Of a stretch of DNA of 54,715 nt, positions 1-8,935 are shown piece by piece (position 1 is the stretch's first letter; each line of letters opens with the position of its first letter). Under the pieces are notes generated by a model. It had not been told where the DNA came from, ran no database searches, and was given only the letters and a program-made list of their open reading frames with translations. Source of the DNA: Verrucomicrobiota bacterium (lineage in GTDB: Bacteria; Verrucomicrobiota; Verrucomicrobiia; Opitutales; Coraliomargaritaceae); NCBI GenBank assembly GCA_009908325.1, contig JAAAPI010000315.1, positions 1-54,715 on the forward strand, in the 5' to 3' direction. A program made the position numbers and the translations under genes.

Positions 1-6
1 CGCAGG

Positions 7-99
<93 letters not shown>

Positions 100-168
100 C
101 TGATCGGATTTACGGACTTGTAAAGCGTTGATAATCAAGGAAACGGTCTCTCGGAATTTCGTGAAAAA

Positions 169-200
169 GTCACGGAAGTCGTAATAAATGTCGTAATAAA
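169..200 (+). repeat. Left tandem GTCGTAATAAA repeats, probable integrase arm site
   Basis: GTCGTAATAAA occurs at 178-188 and 190-200, 12 bp apart, preceded by GTCACGGA. The same arrangement recurs at 54506-54537 near the other end, with two mismatches over 32 bp. Paired direct repeats just inside both ends of an integrated element fit arm-type binding sites of a tyrosine recombinase or sites for a directionality factor. That role is inferred from position and repetition. Confidence 0.6.
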
Positions 201-201
201 T

Positions 202-618
202 TTAAGGGTCATTGATTTCAACTAGCGGCCCAGAGGGGTCTGGGCTGAGTGCGACCAGAGTTCGGTTTTCTTCACTTGATAAAGGCTTTAAGCCTCTTGC
301 GATACGCTTGAACTTAGCTTCTCTGGATCTCTTATCCCGTTCATTTCTGCCGTAGGCAGGGTTAACCGAGCGCAGCACTTTATCCGCGATTCCTGCACAC
401 TCGGGGGCATCAGGATCAATGCAGAGACCTATTCTAGTGAGCAGTTCTTCTTCAATCTTGCTGAGGCGGCCATTATATTCAGCGCAACAAGGAGCCTGCC
501 ACTTTTCTAGATTTGGGGGCGTCGTATTTGTGTACGACGCCTGTGGAAAGGCATGGTCTGAAGTTAAATCTTCGAACTCCTTCAAACAGTGGACACATCT
601 ACAGTTTATAAATTTCAT
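202..618 (-). CDS. HNH-like small protein
   Basis: 138 aa. The N-terminus has a CxxC pair (CVHC, near residue 8), then DHAFPQ (about 22-27), then CCAEYN (about 44-49). The order CxxC, DH, C, N is that of compact HNH nucleases, where the H binds metal. Cutting DNA or RNA is therefore a reasonable guess, but the match is short. The C-terminal half is basic and charged and not recognised. It is the last of four closely spaced minus-strand genes (50 nt after the HEPN/AbiU2-like gene) behind the SIR2-STAND gene, and ends one base inside the left arm repeat. It could be the fourth member of that module or an independent cargo gene. Confidence 0.5.
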   Translation of the reverse strand: MKFINCRCVHCLKEFEDLTSDHAFPQASYTNTTPPNLEKWQAPCCAEYNGRLSKIEEELLTRIGLCIDPDAPECAGIADKVLRSVNPAYGRNERDKRSREAKFKRIARGLKPLSSEENRTLVALSPDPSGPLVEINDP

Positions 619-668
619 TTCTTTCGCAGAATGTCGGGTATGAGCGTTACCGAAATACCTCGTGATGT

Positions 669-1205
669 CTAGCCTTGTTGGGCCTCCGTTTGAGTCAGCC
701 TCCTCATTAGGTTAAGAAAATCTTTCCCAGGTGATATGTTTATGTCTGAGATCTCAACCCTGTTCTCTTTCCTCGCGGTTCGATCATATAGCTCAATTGA
801 ATCATTTAGAATCTTCCTGATGTCGTTATACGAGAATTCAGTATCTGCCGCATAGTTCTTTTCCTCGTTTTTAATATCTCGGTGGGCAATGCATTTTGAT
901 CTGTATTTGTGTAGTTTTCGTCCACGATCCCATAGTTGGGTGAAGATTTGGTCCTCCTGGAATTCGGGGATTGTTTTTAGCGTGATGCAATCGTCTCTAT
1001 TATCGAATAGTGAACTAACCAATATCGCGAAGGAGATGAACATGCTCGGTCTCACTGTTTGGAAGAATTCGACGTATTGATTACATCCCTCTTTTACTAT
1101 CTCCCGTTCTTTATGAGTGCCTTCAAGTAGCCACCAGATTTCATCACAAGCTCTTGCGTGAACTAACGTGTTTCTGATGTCACGATAAGCGAAGTCAGTA
1201 TTCAT
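669..1205 (-). CDS. HEPN protein, AbiU2-like
   Basis: 178 aa, mostly helical. The central segment contains KYRSKCIAHRDIK (about residues 103-115), an R-x5-H motif of the kind found at HEPN RNase active sites, and its context resembles the AbiU2 HEPN family. HEPN proteins are often toxins or RNases in abortive infection. It lies 47 nt downstream of another HEPN-like gene and 50 nt upstream of the HNH-like gene, all in one direction. No strong ribosome-binding site precedes the ATG at 1205. The family call comes from the motif and general layout only. Confidence 0.55.
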   Translation of the reverse strand: MNTDFAYRDIRNTLVHARACDEIWWLLEGTHKEREIVKEGCNQYVEFFQTVRPSMFISFAILVSSLFDNRDDCITLKTIPEFQEDQIFTQLWDRGRKLHKYRSKCIAHRDIKNEEKNYAADTEFSYNDIRKILNDSIELYDRTARKENRVEISDINISPGKDFLNLMRRLTQTEAQQG

Positions 1206-1252
1206 TTTTGTCCAATATAGTGTTTTAGCTCTGGCAGGGCTAGATGACTTAT

Positions 1253-1810
1253 TTAAGTCACTTGCTGGTTGTGATGTTTAGTCCATACTCTGGAAACGTC
1301 TTTAGCTTTCTTCACTAGAGCACTTCCAGAGCGTTTAAAAACTTCGGCTAAGAGTTCTTGGAATAAGGACGAGGTTGTTCTCAAGAGTTTAACGTCATCA
1401 TCTGAGAGCCATAAATCTGCCCCGCAAGTGGGATGAGTTACGCGGTTTCTAATTTTTATGGCTGCCTGCATAATATTCCATTCATTTGAATCCTGCTCAA
1501 ATGGAGTGATTGCGCCTGAAGTATCCGTATATAAGTCAAATGCGTTGTATAAACGGCGTATGGCTCCACTTCTTCTTTCTAATTCCTTTTTTTCCTCCTC
1601 TCCTAGGATGTGCGGATAATTTAAATGTATAGTGTATTGCGACATCCATGTGGAAACGCCCTCAATGTAGGCAATGACGGATCTACAGAAGCACCTTCGA
1701 GAAGTTTGTGTATCGGTGTTCCGCAACTCCTCCTCTAGGATGGAAATGTCCCGAAGTAGTTCTCTGCTTAGGCAGTCATACTCCTTCCATATTATATTTT
1801 GATCTCTCAT
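1253..1810 (-). CDS. HEPN-like protein of unknown family
   Basis: 185 aa, predicted all-helical. Near residue 125 it has KIRNRVTHPT, an R-x4-H arrangement followed by P, typical of HEPN-fold proteins. No other domain is recognised. It lies 83 nt after the SIR2-STAND gene and 47 nt before the AbiU2-like gene. Two different HEPN-like proteins in a row suggest either a paired toxin or regulator unit or stacked accessory effectors. Whether the motif is catalytic cannot be judged by eye. The start at 1810 is the only ATG near the 5' end of the frame. Confidence 0.5.
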   Translation of the reverse strand: MRDQNIIWKEYDCLSRELLRDISILEEELRNTDTQTSRRCFCRSVIAYIEGVSTWMSQYTIHLNYPHILGEEEKKELERRSGAIRRLYNAFDLYTDTSGAITPFEQDSNEWNIMQAAIKIRNRVTHPTCGADLWLSDDDVKLLRTTSSLFQELLAEVFKRSGSALVKKAKDVSRVWTKHHNQQVT

Positions 1811-1893
1811 GTATTCGATATTTTTTGCTTCGCGGAAGTATCTTTGCAGAAATAGGAAAGCATTAGGTATATAGCGATTAGACCAAAAACCTT

Positions 1894-4800
1894 TCAGTCG
1901 GCAGCTTTAGCTTTTCGGTATCGAACCCTTCGCAGTAAGCTTTCGGCTAACATTTTGACTGGCTGGTAATTCATTGCTGCAAATATCTTAAGCACGCCTC
2001 GCGCCGCTTTGCGTTCTTCTACCCTATGATCTTTAAGGGCTTTTTCCCATGAAGTTCCTGCATCTGATAGATTAATTGCCTTTGCGATGTCTAAAAGTAG
2101 CTCCTCATCGAGTTTCTTGACTAGCTCCAAAAACATCGGCAGTCCATCGGGCAATGAAAGCATAGATACGCCGATTAATATATGCTCGAAATTTGTCCGC
2201 AAAATTAGTCGTGCAGAGTCCTCGTTGGTATCAGCTACACTAGCAATTGCCATAACTTTGCTATACCAGTTGCCGTTATGCCCACCTAGGTCAACTTTGC
2301 CGCCACGATCTAGCAGGTTGACGGCTAGATCTGGTGAAATACTTGTTAAAACGGGATCAATCTCTTCAATTTTTGAGGCATTTTTAAGCAACCACCCGCA
2401 AGCTGGATCATTTGAGTCCTTCATTGTCAAGCTCCAGAGTAATAAGCGCAACTCGCGACTAGGCTTTTTCCATTGAGCATCAGTAACTTTTGAACCATCA
2501 AGATCCAGTTTATTAACAACCTCTTTGTGCCGCCTAGGGTGTGCCTGTTTGATCCAATGAATCAAACGCGAGTATGTTTCCCAATCACCGTAACGACTCC
2601 TTAGAATGCCATTCGCCAGTTCAGTTGGGTCGATACCTTCGAAAAGTTTTTTCTCGATACTACGCTGCCTTTTGGATGGGCGCCCTTCGCCAAAAATGCC
2701 CCGACCTAAAACCCAAAACTCCAAGTCGTGGATTCTCCTATAAGTACGAATAGAATCTTCTGAGAACGACTGTGAAATGCTAGAAATTGCTAACTCTAAT
2801 AGATCTAAGCTTAAATTGAAGTCATAATATGCGATGCTTTGAATAAACTCAACGATGTTCCCTACCTCGCTAGTAGGGCATCTAGTTATGAAATCTTTTA
2901 TTGATTTTCGGGGGATTTCCTTGCTGAATTCATTTCTCCATTTATCGCTAGCCCCACAGCCAATCCTTCCGAGGAAATGCCCCCAAGCATATCCATCGGA
3001 ATGGTTCATCTCTGTTAACTTTATTGCAATTGAACTGACGGGGATGGCTGCAATAAATTTTTCGCAGTAACCCGCGTCATCATTGTGCAAGTTGTTTATT
3101 ACTGAACCCAAAGCATGTGCGTTTTCTGAATGAGCTTCGTTAATCCAAGAATGTAGTTTGGGACTATTAGATTTTATAAAATTCCTTACTCCATTGCCTC
3201 TCAACCCGAGGAGACGACTGATAACAAAACACGCATCACGTCGCTCTAAGCTAGAGGATGCTCTGAATGCGCGTTCAAGAAGGGTAATGTTTGTATCTAA
3301 ATCGAGGATCAGGCTATTACTGTGAAAGGATGATTCACTTATTAGCCAAGAAGCACCTCGAAGCGATGTTGAGCAGTCAGTTAACGTTGATCTAACTAGT
3401 CTTACTGCCATCTCTCGTTCACTTTTGACATCACGACTAAGTGCAATTTTTAAAATCATCGAAGCTGTGCGTATGTGCAGACATCGAATATGCTGCTTGT
3501 TTAGAATCATTTTCTTACTCTTGAGTAGCTTTAGGCATCCCTCGATTGATTCTTTGTTAATCCCTTCTCGCTCCGCAAATTCCACTAGTTCTGCATGAGT
3601 CAATCCTCCATCGAGTGTGGCCAATTGTTGGACGGCAATTACTAGCAAAAGGTGGCTAGCATTTCCGAAATCACGTAGTGAATTGAATTCCAAACTTGTT
3701 TGCTGCCATCCAGACCGAAGAACAAAGAAGAATTGCCATGGTGTATTCTCATTTTTAGCCAATTCAATGCGACCCTCATAACGAGTGTCCATGTAGCCGT
3801 CACCTATTCGTGAGTCGAATCGCTTAATGATGGGCATTATTACCTCTTTATGCTTTAAGCACGCAGCTGCAATGGTTTCAACGGAGGCCGCCGCAGAAAT
3901 TCGGATATTACCGTCCTTTGTCCAGTCGTTATCAGTTGTCCCTAGGATTATCTTTAATTTCACATTGGCTAGGTTTTTCAGCCTTGAAACAAATTGACTG
4001 CTGTATGTCTGGCTGTCATCGAGCACAATAATGCTCTGCCATGTGAGTTGGCGGATCATTTCTAATGCAGTAGTCTCGTCACCTTCGTTGAATTGAGTTG
4101 CCTGAAAAACCAACCAGCCCTTTCGCTGATATTCTCGGGCAAGCTGCCATAGAGTGATAGATTTTCCGCATCCAGGTTCACCTGCAATCTCTGCCAAATG
4201 TAATAGTGCCAATGAATTCTTGGCATACTTATAATGAGGGAGTTTTGGGCACGCGTCGGCATCCCTTTGGCAGAGGCGCTCTCCAGAAATAGCTGCTTCA
4301 AGACCTCGCTGGTTATCAAATGTGACTGGCTCCCATAGTAGCTTGGTTGGAGGGTTCAGCAAGTGGCGAGAAATTTCTCGCATTGCTGTTAAGGCTGGGA
4401 GTTGAATTGCACCTTCGCCCTTAGCATTGGGGTTAATGCGGAAAATTCGCCATTTCTGGCTAAGCGGACTAATCAAGCGCTCAACAACCAGTCTATCTTG
4501 TTCAGAGTATCCAACCAGAAGCAAAGCCCTCGGACGTAAGTTAGCGATTTCGCTAGTCCATTGGATAAGGTTTTCGGGGATGTTACCTGGCTCATGGGGT
4601 AGTGTCCATTTTCCCGATGACGCGCAATCGCCGTGTGGTTTCCACATGAGGTGGGTTTGAGCGTTTGGAGAAATCCCGTAGAGCCTTTGGAAATTTGCTT
4701 CTAGTAAAGTGTCCCAATTAAAAGAAATGACACCTAGGACTTTTCTAAGAAAAAGTAACTTAGCTAGTTCTTCGTGAAAGGGAGAAAAATCCTCCAAGCG

Positions 4801-5133
4801 GCTATCATTCAGGTTCGAAAATACTCTGCGGAAAGTTGCTGATGCAGACGAATCTAAATCAATCAGTTTGAAAGCAGCCATGATCGCGGCCTTATTGTCA
4901 CCGATAAGTTCTTTAGCGGAAGTGGCATGCCCTCCAATCTCTAGACTCAGTTTACTTAGAAGATCTGGATGTTCTTCTATTGTATGCCAAACAAGCGACG
5001 CCAACTGTCCCGCCATCGGCATCCCAGAATGAAAAGATGCGCCTGCACCTAATACGACCAATGCGTCCGAAGCCCGAACTTCATTAATGAGATGCTGTAG
5101 CTGCTCTTCAACTTTAGGTGATATTGGGCTCAT
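1894..5133 (-). CDS. SIR2-STAND NTPase, Avs5-like defence protein
   Basis: 1079 aa. The N-terminal SIR2 domain shows VVLGAGASFHSGMP (about 25-38), the ISFNWDTLLE segment typical of defence SIR2 domains (about 137-146), and WKPHGD (about 164-169), whose His fits the catalytic position for NAD+ cleavage. A STAND-type P-loop follows (GEPGCGKS, about 318-325), with Walker B SIIVLDD near 367. The remaining 650 residues look like helical repeats, which would sense a phage component. Known relatives (Avs5, SIR2-STAND proteins) oligomerise on recognising a phage protein and deplete NAD+. It starts a four-gene minus-strand run and is divergent from the rep gene. The ligand cannot be predicted. Confidence 0.8.
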   Translation of the reverse strand: MSPISPKVEEQLQHLINEVRASDALVVLGAGASFHSGMPMAGQLASLVWHTIEEHPDLLSKLSLEIGGHATSAKELIGDNKAAIMAAFKLIDLDSSASATFRRVFSNLNDSRLEDFSPFHEELAKLLFLRKVLGVISFNWDTLLEANFQRLYGISPNAQTHLMWKPHGDCASSGKWTLPHEPGNIPENLIQWTSEIANLRPRALLLVGYSEQDRLVVERLISPLSQKWRIFRINPNAKGEGAIQLPALTAMREISRHLLNPPTKLLWEPVTFDNQRGLEAAISGERLCQRDADACPKLPHYKYAKNSLALLHLAEIAGEPGCGKSITLWQLAREYQRKGWLVFQATQFNEGDETTALEMIRQLTWQSIIVLDDSQTYSSQFVSRLKNLANVKLKIILGTTDNDWTKDGNIRISAAASVETIAAACLKHKEVIMPIIKRFDSRIGDGYMDTRYEGRIELAKNENTPWQFFFVLRSGWQQTSLEFNSLRDFGNASHLLLVIAVQQLATLDGGLTHAELVEFAEREGINKESIEGCLKLLKSKKMILNKQHIRCLHIRTASMILKIALSRDVKSEREMAVRLVRSTLTDCSTSLRGASWLISESSFHSNSLILDLDTNITLLERAFRASSSLERRDACFVISRLLGLRGNGVRNFIKSNSPKLHSWINEAHSENAHALGSVINNLHNDDAGYCEKFIAAIPVSSIAIKLTEMNHSDGYAWGHFLGRIGCGASDKWRNEFSKEIPRKSIKDFITRCPTSEVGNIVEFIQSIAYYDFNLSLDLLELAISSISQSFSEDSIRTYRRIHDLEFWVLGRGIFGEGRPSKRQRSIEKKLFEGIDPTELANGILRSRYGDWETYSRLIHWIKQAHPRRHKEVVNKLDLDGSKVTDAQWKKPSRELRLLLWSLTMKDSNDPACGWLLKNASKIEEIDPVLTSISPDLAVNLLDRGGKVDLGGHNGNWYSKVMAIASVADTNEDSARLILRTNFEHILIGVSMLSLPDGLPMFLELVKKLDEELLLDIAKAINLSDAGTSWEKALKDHRVEERKAARGVLKIFAAMNYQPVKMLAESLLRRVRYRKAKAAD

Positions 5134-5401
5134 GTTTTAAGTTGAGGCTATCCTTTGCCACCCGTGGTTGGTCGGTTATACCAGCGATTGCATGCTTCGA
5201 TCGAAGTCTGACTTATTATTCCAACCAAGTAATTCGACAACATCAAATGCCATGCATTTTGTAGTTTTGCTGCAAGCGTTTATGCAAGTAGGCGCTACCG
5301 CTCATTGGGGAAGCTAATTCAAAAGCAGCCTCGTAATTATGCGATAAAGCAAATTTGGGGCGAGAGACCAAGTTGTAAGCCACAATAGGTCGTTCGGCGC
5401 A

Positions 5402-5469
5402 GTCTCATGCTGATATTCTATTCAATTTGTCTCAAATCTACTTGTGAGACGAGACGAGTATCTTGAGAC
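5402..5469. promoter_or_regulatory. TGAGAC/GTCTCA repeat cluster upstream of rep
   Basis: GTCTCA occurs at 5402-5407 and 5429-5434. Its reverse complement TGAGAC occurs at 5445-5450 and 5464-5469, and GAGAC follows at 5451-5455. The inverted arrangement directly before the ATPase start at 5477 suggests binding sites for an autoregulator or for the replication protein itself. The rest of the divergent region (5134-5401) shows no gene. It should contain the promoters for the SIR2-STAND operon and for rep, but I cannot assign them with confidence. Confidence 0.45.
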
Positions 5470-5476
5470 TAGGCTG

Positions 5477-7291
5477 ATGAGTGATGATTCTGAAGAGAAT
5501 AGTAGTCGGGCGGTAGGCAGGCTGGAGTCCGAGGAGCAGCGGCAGAAGAAAGCGCTTTGGAGGTTGAAGCGGCGTTTCCGCAGCGGTGAGTTCTCCAGTC
5601 TGGATGTCAGTATTTTGAGTCAGAGTAAGGTAGACATCTACAGATTGCCAGACGTGGAGTCGTGGCGTGACTTGGGGAACTACGAATTTGTAGGGGGGCG
5701 TTGGGTCTTTCGTCGGAGGCCGCCATACACAGCGGCAGATGTGGCGTTGTCTGATATTTACGAAGAGGGGCGAATTATTTCCGTCCGCAGAGAGCAAGAG
5801 AGAGAGCTTATCCAGAAGGAGGTGGATCGTTTAAATGATACTCTCTACTACATTTTAACTGGAATAAGGCACTTGATTGAAGCTGACGAAAAACACGTCA
5901 ATAGAAGGTGGAAGAGAAGGCTGGGGATCGATGAAGAGGAGGATGATGTTGGTGAGTTTGAGGAGGATGATGAGGATGTTCTCGAACTCACGGAGATCGA
6001 TCAGCGCGAGGTTCATGGGAAAAGCATCATCGGCTTGAACGAGCTGTTCGGGCGTCCGAAGGAGCAGCCGAAGATCCTTATCGAGCAAATGCTCGCAAAA
6101 GGTTGGATTGGCCTACTGGCGGGTGCGAGTAAATCCTATAAGAGCTGGATGGCGCTGCAGCTTGCGTTGGCTGTTTGTCAGGGGCGTGAATGGCTGGGCT
6201 TTCAGACCCGAAAAAGTCGTGTCCTCTACGTGGACTATGAGCTCTCGCATGCTTCGATATCAGGGCGGGTAGCAAAACTCTGCGGCCACGATATAAGCAA
6301 GGAAAATGGAGATAGCGCTGAGGAGAAGCGAAAGAAAAAAGATTGGGACGGCGGGCGGTTACTCAAAGAGTATGGTCCGCTGCACGGTCCAGATTTTCTA
6401 ATGTTGGGGGCTAACTTTGATTCGAGGAATCAAATCGCTACGATCTTGGACGCCATTCGCCGCACCAAGCATCCTGAGCAAGCTTTCAAGAAAGGTGAGA
6501 GAACTGCGCAAGCCTATGATTTCAGGACAGATAAGGATGGCAATCGTTACAAACTGAGATTCCCGAAGGTGAAGGTTCTCGATGAGGACTTTGGTCTGTA
6601 TTCGGACGTCTATGATTTAATCATCATCGATCCGCTTTACATGCTGCTGGGAGGGCGTGATGAGAACAGTGCGACTGAGATGGCGGACGTGTTCAAGGAG
6701 ATTAACTTGCTGCGTAGGGCGACTGGTGCCGCAGTTCTTATCAATACGCACTTCCGAAAAGGGCCGCGCGATTGGCGTACTTCATCAAGCGACCGCATCT
6801 CTGGTTCGGGTGTCTTTTCGCGTTACCCAGATTTGATAATGACCTTAAGTCGCGTTGCCGAAGGTATGGCCAGGGCGAAGCAGAAGGAACTGAAGAATAA
6901 GTTTAGCCTAGATATAACCCTGCGGCACCTAAAAGGCAGGGATCCTGTCGGTCTGACGCTCCACGATTTTGTGTTTGAGCTAAGCCGTAAGGGTGAAACG
7001 GACATTTTATTATCCACCGAGCCAAGTCGGAGGGGGCCGAAGAACAAAATGGAGAAGGAGATCCTGAAATACCTAAGGGACAACTATACCGAACTAAATG
7101 GGCAACCTCTTTCTAGCATAATCAAGCGCATGGAGAAGGTTAAGGCTAAAGCTGTGGACGGGGAAGATCCTAAGTGTAAGTTCAAGCGTTCGACCCTGTA
7201 TAAATTCTTCCAGCAGCGGTCAGATCATGTAAGTGTTATAGGGGATAAGAGGTTAGTTGCGCTGGCCTTTGCCAAGCGCAATGAAAAATAG
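5477..7291 (+). CDS. RepA-like replicative AAA ATPase
   Basis: 604 aa from the ATG at 5477; a GTG at 5444 would add 11 residues but would place the coding region inside the upstream repeats. An acidic stretch (about 150-180) precedes a RecA-fold ATPase. The P-loop is LLAGASKSYKSW (about 211-222), of the GASKSxKS type seen in RepA/AAA_25 helicases, followed by VLYVDYE and the Walker B LIIIDPLY. The segment VLINTHFRK and the DRISGSG motif also match this family. The C-terminal 80 residues look like a winged helix. RepA-like hexameric helicases start plasmid replication, so the excised element may replicate. The AT-rich tract after the gene could be the origin. Confidence 0.7.
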   Translation: MSDDSEENSSRAVGRLESEEQRQKKALWRLKRRFRSGEFSSLDVSILSQSKVDIYRLPDVESWRDLGNYEFVGGRWVFRRRPPYTAADVALSDIYEEGRIISVRREQERELIQKEVDRLNDTLYYILTGIRHLIEADEKHVNRRWKRRLGIDEEEDDVGEFEEDDEDVLELTEIDQREVHGKSIIGLNELFGRPKEQPKILIEQMLAKGWIGLLAGASKSYKSWMALQLALAVCQGREWLGFQTRKSRVLYVDYELSHASISGRVAKLCGHDISKENGDSAEEKRKKKDWDGGRLLKEYGPLHGPDFLMLGANFDSRNQIATILDAIRRTKHPEQAFKKGERTAQAYDFRTDKDGNRYKLRFPKVKVLDEDFGLYSDVYDLIIIDPLYMLLGGRDENSATEMADVFKEINLLRRATGAAVLINTHFRKGPRDWRTSSSDRISGSGVFSRYPDLIMTLSRVAEGMARAKQKELKNKFSLDITLRHLKGRDPVGLTLHDFVFELSRKGETDILLSTEPSRRGPKNKMEKEILKYLRDNYTELNGQPLSSIIKRMEKVKAKAVDGEDPKCKFKRSTLYKFFQQRSDHVSVIGDKRLVALAFAKRNEK

Positions 7292-7480
7292 TTCACCCTT
7301 GGACAGTTATTCAATTACGTCTTTTAGAGTAAGTAACTATAAGTAAATATAATTATATTAATTGTCTCTATAAATTTTGATAAATATTTAAATAATTTTC
7401 AATCAGGGTGTTATGAGTTTTTATAAAATACTAAAAATTAATAGAAATAGACAAAGTGGCGCAGAATGTTACTTATCATG
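7292..7480. other. AT-rich tract after rep, possible origin
   Basis: This non-coding stretch is far richer in A and T than its surroundings, especially 7300-7450, and contains near-repeats of AGTAA (AGTAACTATAAGTAAATA at 7331-7348). An AT-rich region next to a replicative helicase gene is a reasonable place for a DNA-unwinding element. No clear iterons or DnaA boxes are visible, so the role is a guess. Confidence 0.3.
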
Positions 7481-7532
7481 CGCTTTAAAGGCTTGTCTAC
7501 TATATAGATTTCTTTTAACTATTAAAATAGTT

Positions 7533-7681
7533 ACATGCGAAGCATGTCTACGGCTTCGCCTAAAACAGAAATAATTCTGCCGCGCTCACTTTGTTGCGCA
7601 CGACTCTGGTTGACCTCACTGCCAATTTTAAAGCCTACCTCGATCTTGGCGTCCTCGCGACATCTTCAGGCTTCGCCTGAA
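7533..7681 (+). repeat. Cluster of short 3-nt-loop hairpins (GGC-TTC-GCC family)
   Basis: Three small palindromes lie between rep and parB: ACATGC-GAA-GCATGT (7533-7547), GGC-TTC-GCC (7552-7560) followed by TAAAACAG, and TTCAGGC-TTC-GCCTGAA (7665-7681) followed by ACAGC. The last two share a GGCTTCGCC core and an A-rich tail with copies at 8854, 9372, 9858, 42351 and 45534. The rest of 7481-7710 has no recognisable gene. Confidence 0.6.
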
Positions 7682-7710
7682 ACAGCTGGGGTGGGGGCGG
7701 AAACGCTCTA

Positions 7711-7758
7711 AAACGCAAAAAGGCGGCCCTCCCTTCGGGAAGACCGCCTTTGGCGTTT
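7711..7758 (-). terminator. Terminator after the ParB-like gene
   Basis: Nested stems AAACGC/GCGTTT and AAAGGCGG/CCGCCTTT enclose an inner CCC-TTC-GGG hairpin. On the minus strand this follows the ParB-like stop codon (7778) by about 20 nt and runs into T-rich sequence. It may also work for plus-strand transcripts from the rep side. Confidence 0.75.
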
Positions 7759-7777
7759 CTAGGATATCTCAGGCGCT

Positions 7778-8788
7778 CTAGGCTGCCTTGCAGCGTTTGA
7801 ACTCGTTCGTGAGGATCGTCTGGCAGCTCTTGCCACCTGCCGTGCTATTATCGCCCTTGCGGGGGAACTTCTGCGCAGCGGTCAATATCCCGTAGAGCGA
7901 GGTCATCTGGGCCTCGTCGTTCGGATCCAGCTCTTTTTCGAAGGCCTTGTAGAAGCCGACGAACCCGCGAAGCATGGCCGAGGTAACCGCCGAAGCATCG
8001 ATGTTGCGCTCCTCAAAGGCTCCGAAGAGAACACGCAGGCAGCGGTCCAGTTTATCCAGTGGGAGCTCAAAGCGGTTTACGAGATTTTCGACCGACTTGG
8101 CGGGAATCTGGGTCTTGAGGCGACGTTCCTTGCCGAGGAAGATGCGATCCTTGGCTGGGTGCCCCTCCAACTTGGCGAGACGTCGGATTTCCTTTGCAAC
8201 CTTACCGTCTGAAACGGCGATGATGTGGCTGGTGTTGACCGTCATACCCCGCTGGATTCCGAGGAAGTGTGTCTTCTCTTCGCCTAGCGAGTCGAAGGGG
8301 ACTTCGATCACGTATTGCGGCAGGTTGGCTTCCACCAGAGCGCGGCGGCGTTGCTGACCGTCCACGATGTAGCGGTCGGAGGTGCCATCCTCATTCTTTC
8401 GAACGGCAACCACGATCGGAGGGAGGAATTCACCCCCTTCAAGGAGCACCTTGGTCAGGCGCACGATATGGTTCTTTTTCTCTTCCCGCTGATATTCGTC
8501 GGCAACCTTAAGGGTGGCGAGCTCTTGGGGGCTCATCATCCGCATGCTGGATGCGGCAAGTCGCGCGTTGTATTGCGTGACCGATGTCTGGATCGTCTCG
8601 GGTTTGATCTCGCCCTTGGTGCCCTTAGCGATGGCTACTTCACGGATGGTCTTGGGGATCTTTGTCTTTTTCATTTTGTTTCCTTTGGTTTGGGTTTGTT
8701 TGGTGGTGGATGACTTGTCTTTGTTGATCATGGTATTTTCTTTGTTTTGGGTTTCGTTGATGGCGGATTGTGTTTTGGTGGTATTCAT
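7778..8788 (-). CDS. ParB/sulfiredoxin-fold partition-like protein
   Basis: 336 aa from the ATG at 8788, which has AAGGAA five bases upstream. The conserved part is a ParB N-terminal domain: PPIVVAVR, then IVDGQQRRRALVEA (the GERRxxA-like box that binds CTP in ParB proteins). The first 38 residues are low-complexity (T, K, N, Q) and contain two further in-frame ATGs at 8731 and 8674. The one at 8674 has AAAGGAAAC just ahead and could be the main start. No ParA is present nearby, so this may act as a regulator or nuclease-type ParB rather than in partition. A strong terminator follows. Confidence 0.7.
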   Translation of the reverse strand: MNTTKTQSAINETQNKENTMINKDKSSTTKQTQTKGNKMKKTKIPKTIREVAIAKGTKGEIKPETIQTSVTQYNARLAASSMRMMSPQELATLKVADEYQREEKKNHIVRLTKVLLEGGEFLPPIVVAVRKNEDGTSDRYIVDGQQRRRALVEANLPQYVIEVPFDSLGEEKTHFLGIQRGMTVNTSHIIAVSDGKVAKEIRRLAKLEGHPAKDRIFLGKERRLKTQIPAKSVENLVNRFELPLDKLDRCLRVLFGAFEERNIDASAVTSAMLRGFVGFYKAFEKELDPNDEAQMTSLYGILTAAQKFPRKGDNSTAGGKSCQTILTNEFKRCKAA

Positions 8789-8853
8789 TTGATTCCTTGG
8801 TTTTTGCTTTGTGGCCTTGCTCGAATGCTCAGCCTTCAACAACGATCGCTGTT

Positions 8854-8868
8854 ACTGGCGAAGCCAGT
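8854..8868 (-). repeat. GGC-TTC-GCC hairpin upstream of parB
   Basis: ACTGGCGAAGCCAGT is a perfect 6-bp stem with a 3-nt loop. In the direction of the ParB-like gene it reads ACTGGCTTCGCCAGT followed by AACAGC, as in the copy at 9372-9386. It lies 66 nt upstream of the ATG at 8788. Confidence 0.65.
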
Positions 8869-8878
8869 TTTTAGACGC

Positions 8879-8911
8879 ATAAAAAAGGCCGCTCGGAAAC
8901 CGAGCGGCCTT
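8879..8911 (-). terminator. Terminator after the 138-aa gene
   Basis: A perfect 12-bp stem (AAGGCCGCTCGG at 8885-8896, CCGAGCGGCCTT at 8900-8911) with a 3-nt loop is followed on the minus strand by a run of six or more T. It lies 25 nt after the stop codon of the gene at 8936-9352. Confidence 0.85.
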
Positions 8912-8935
8912 GGAGTGATCTGGGTTGGCTGCCTG

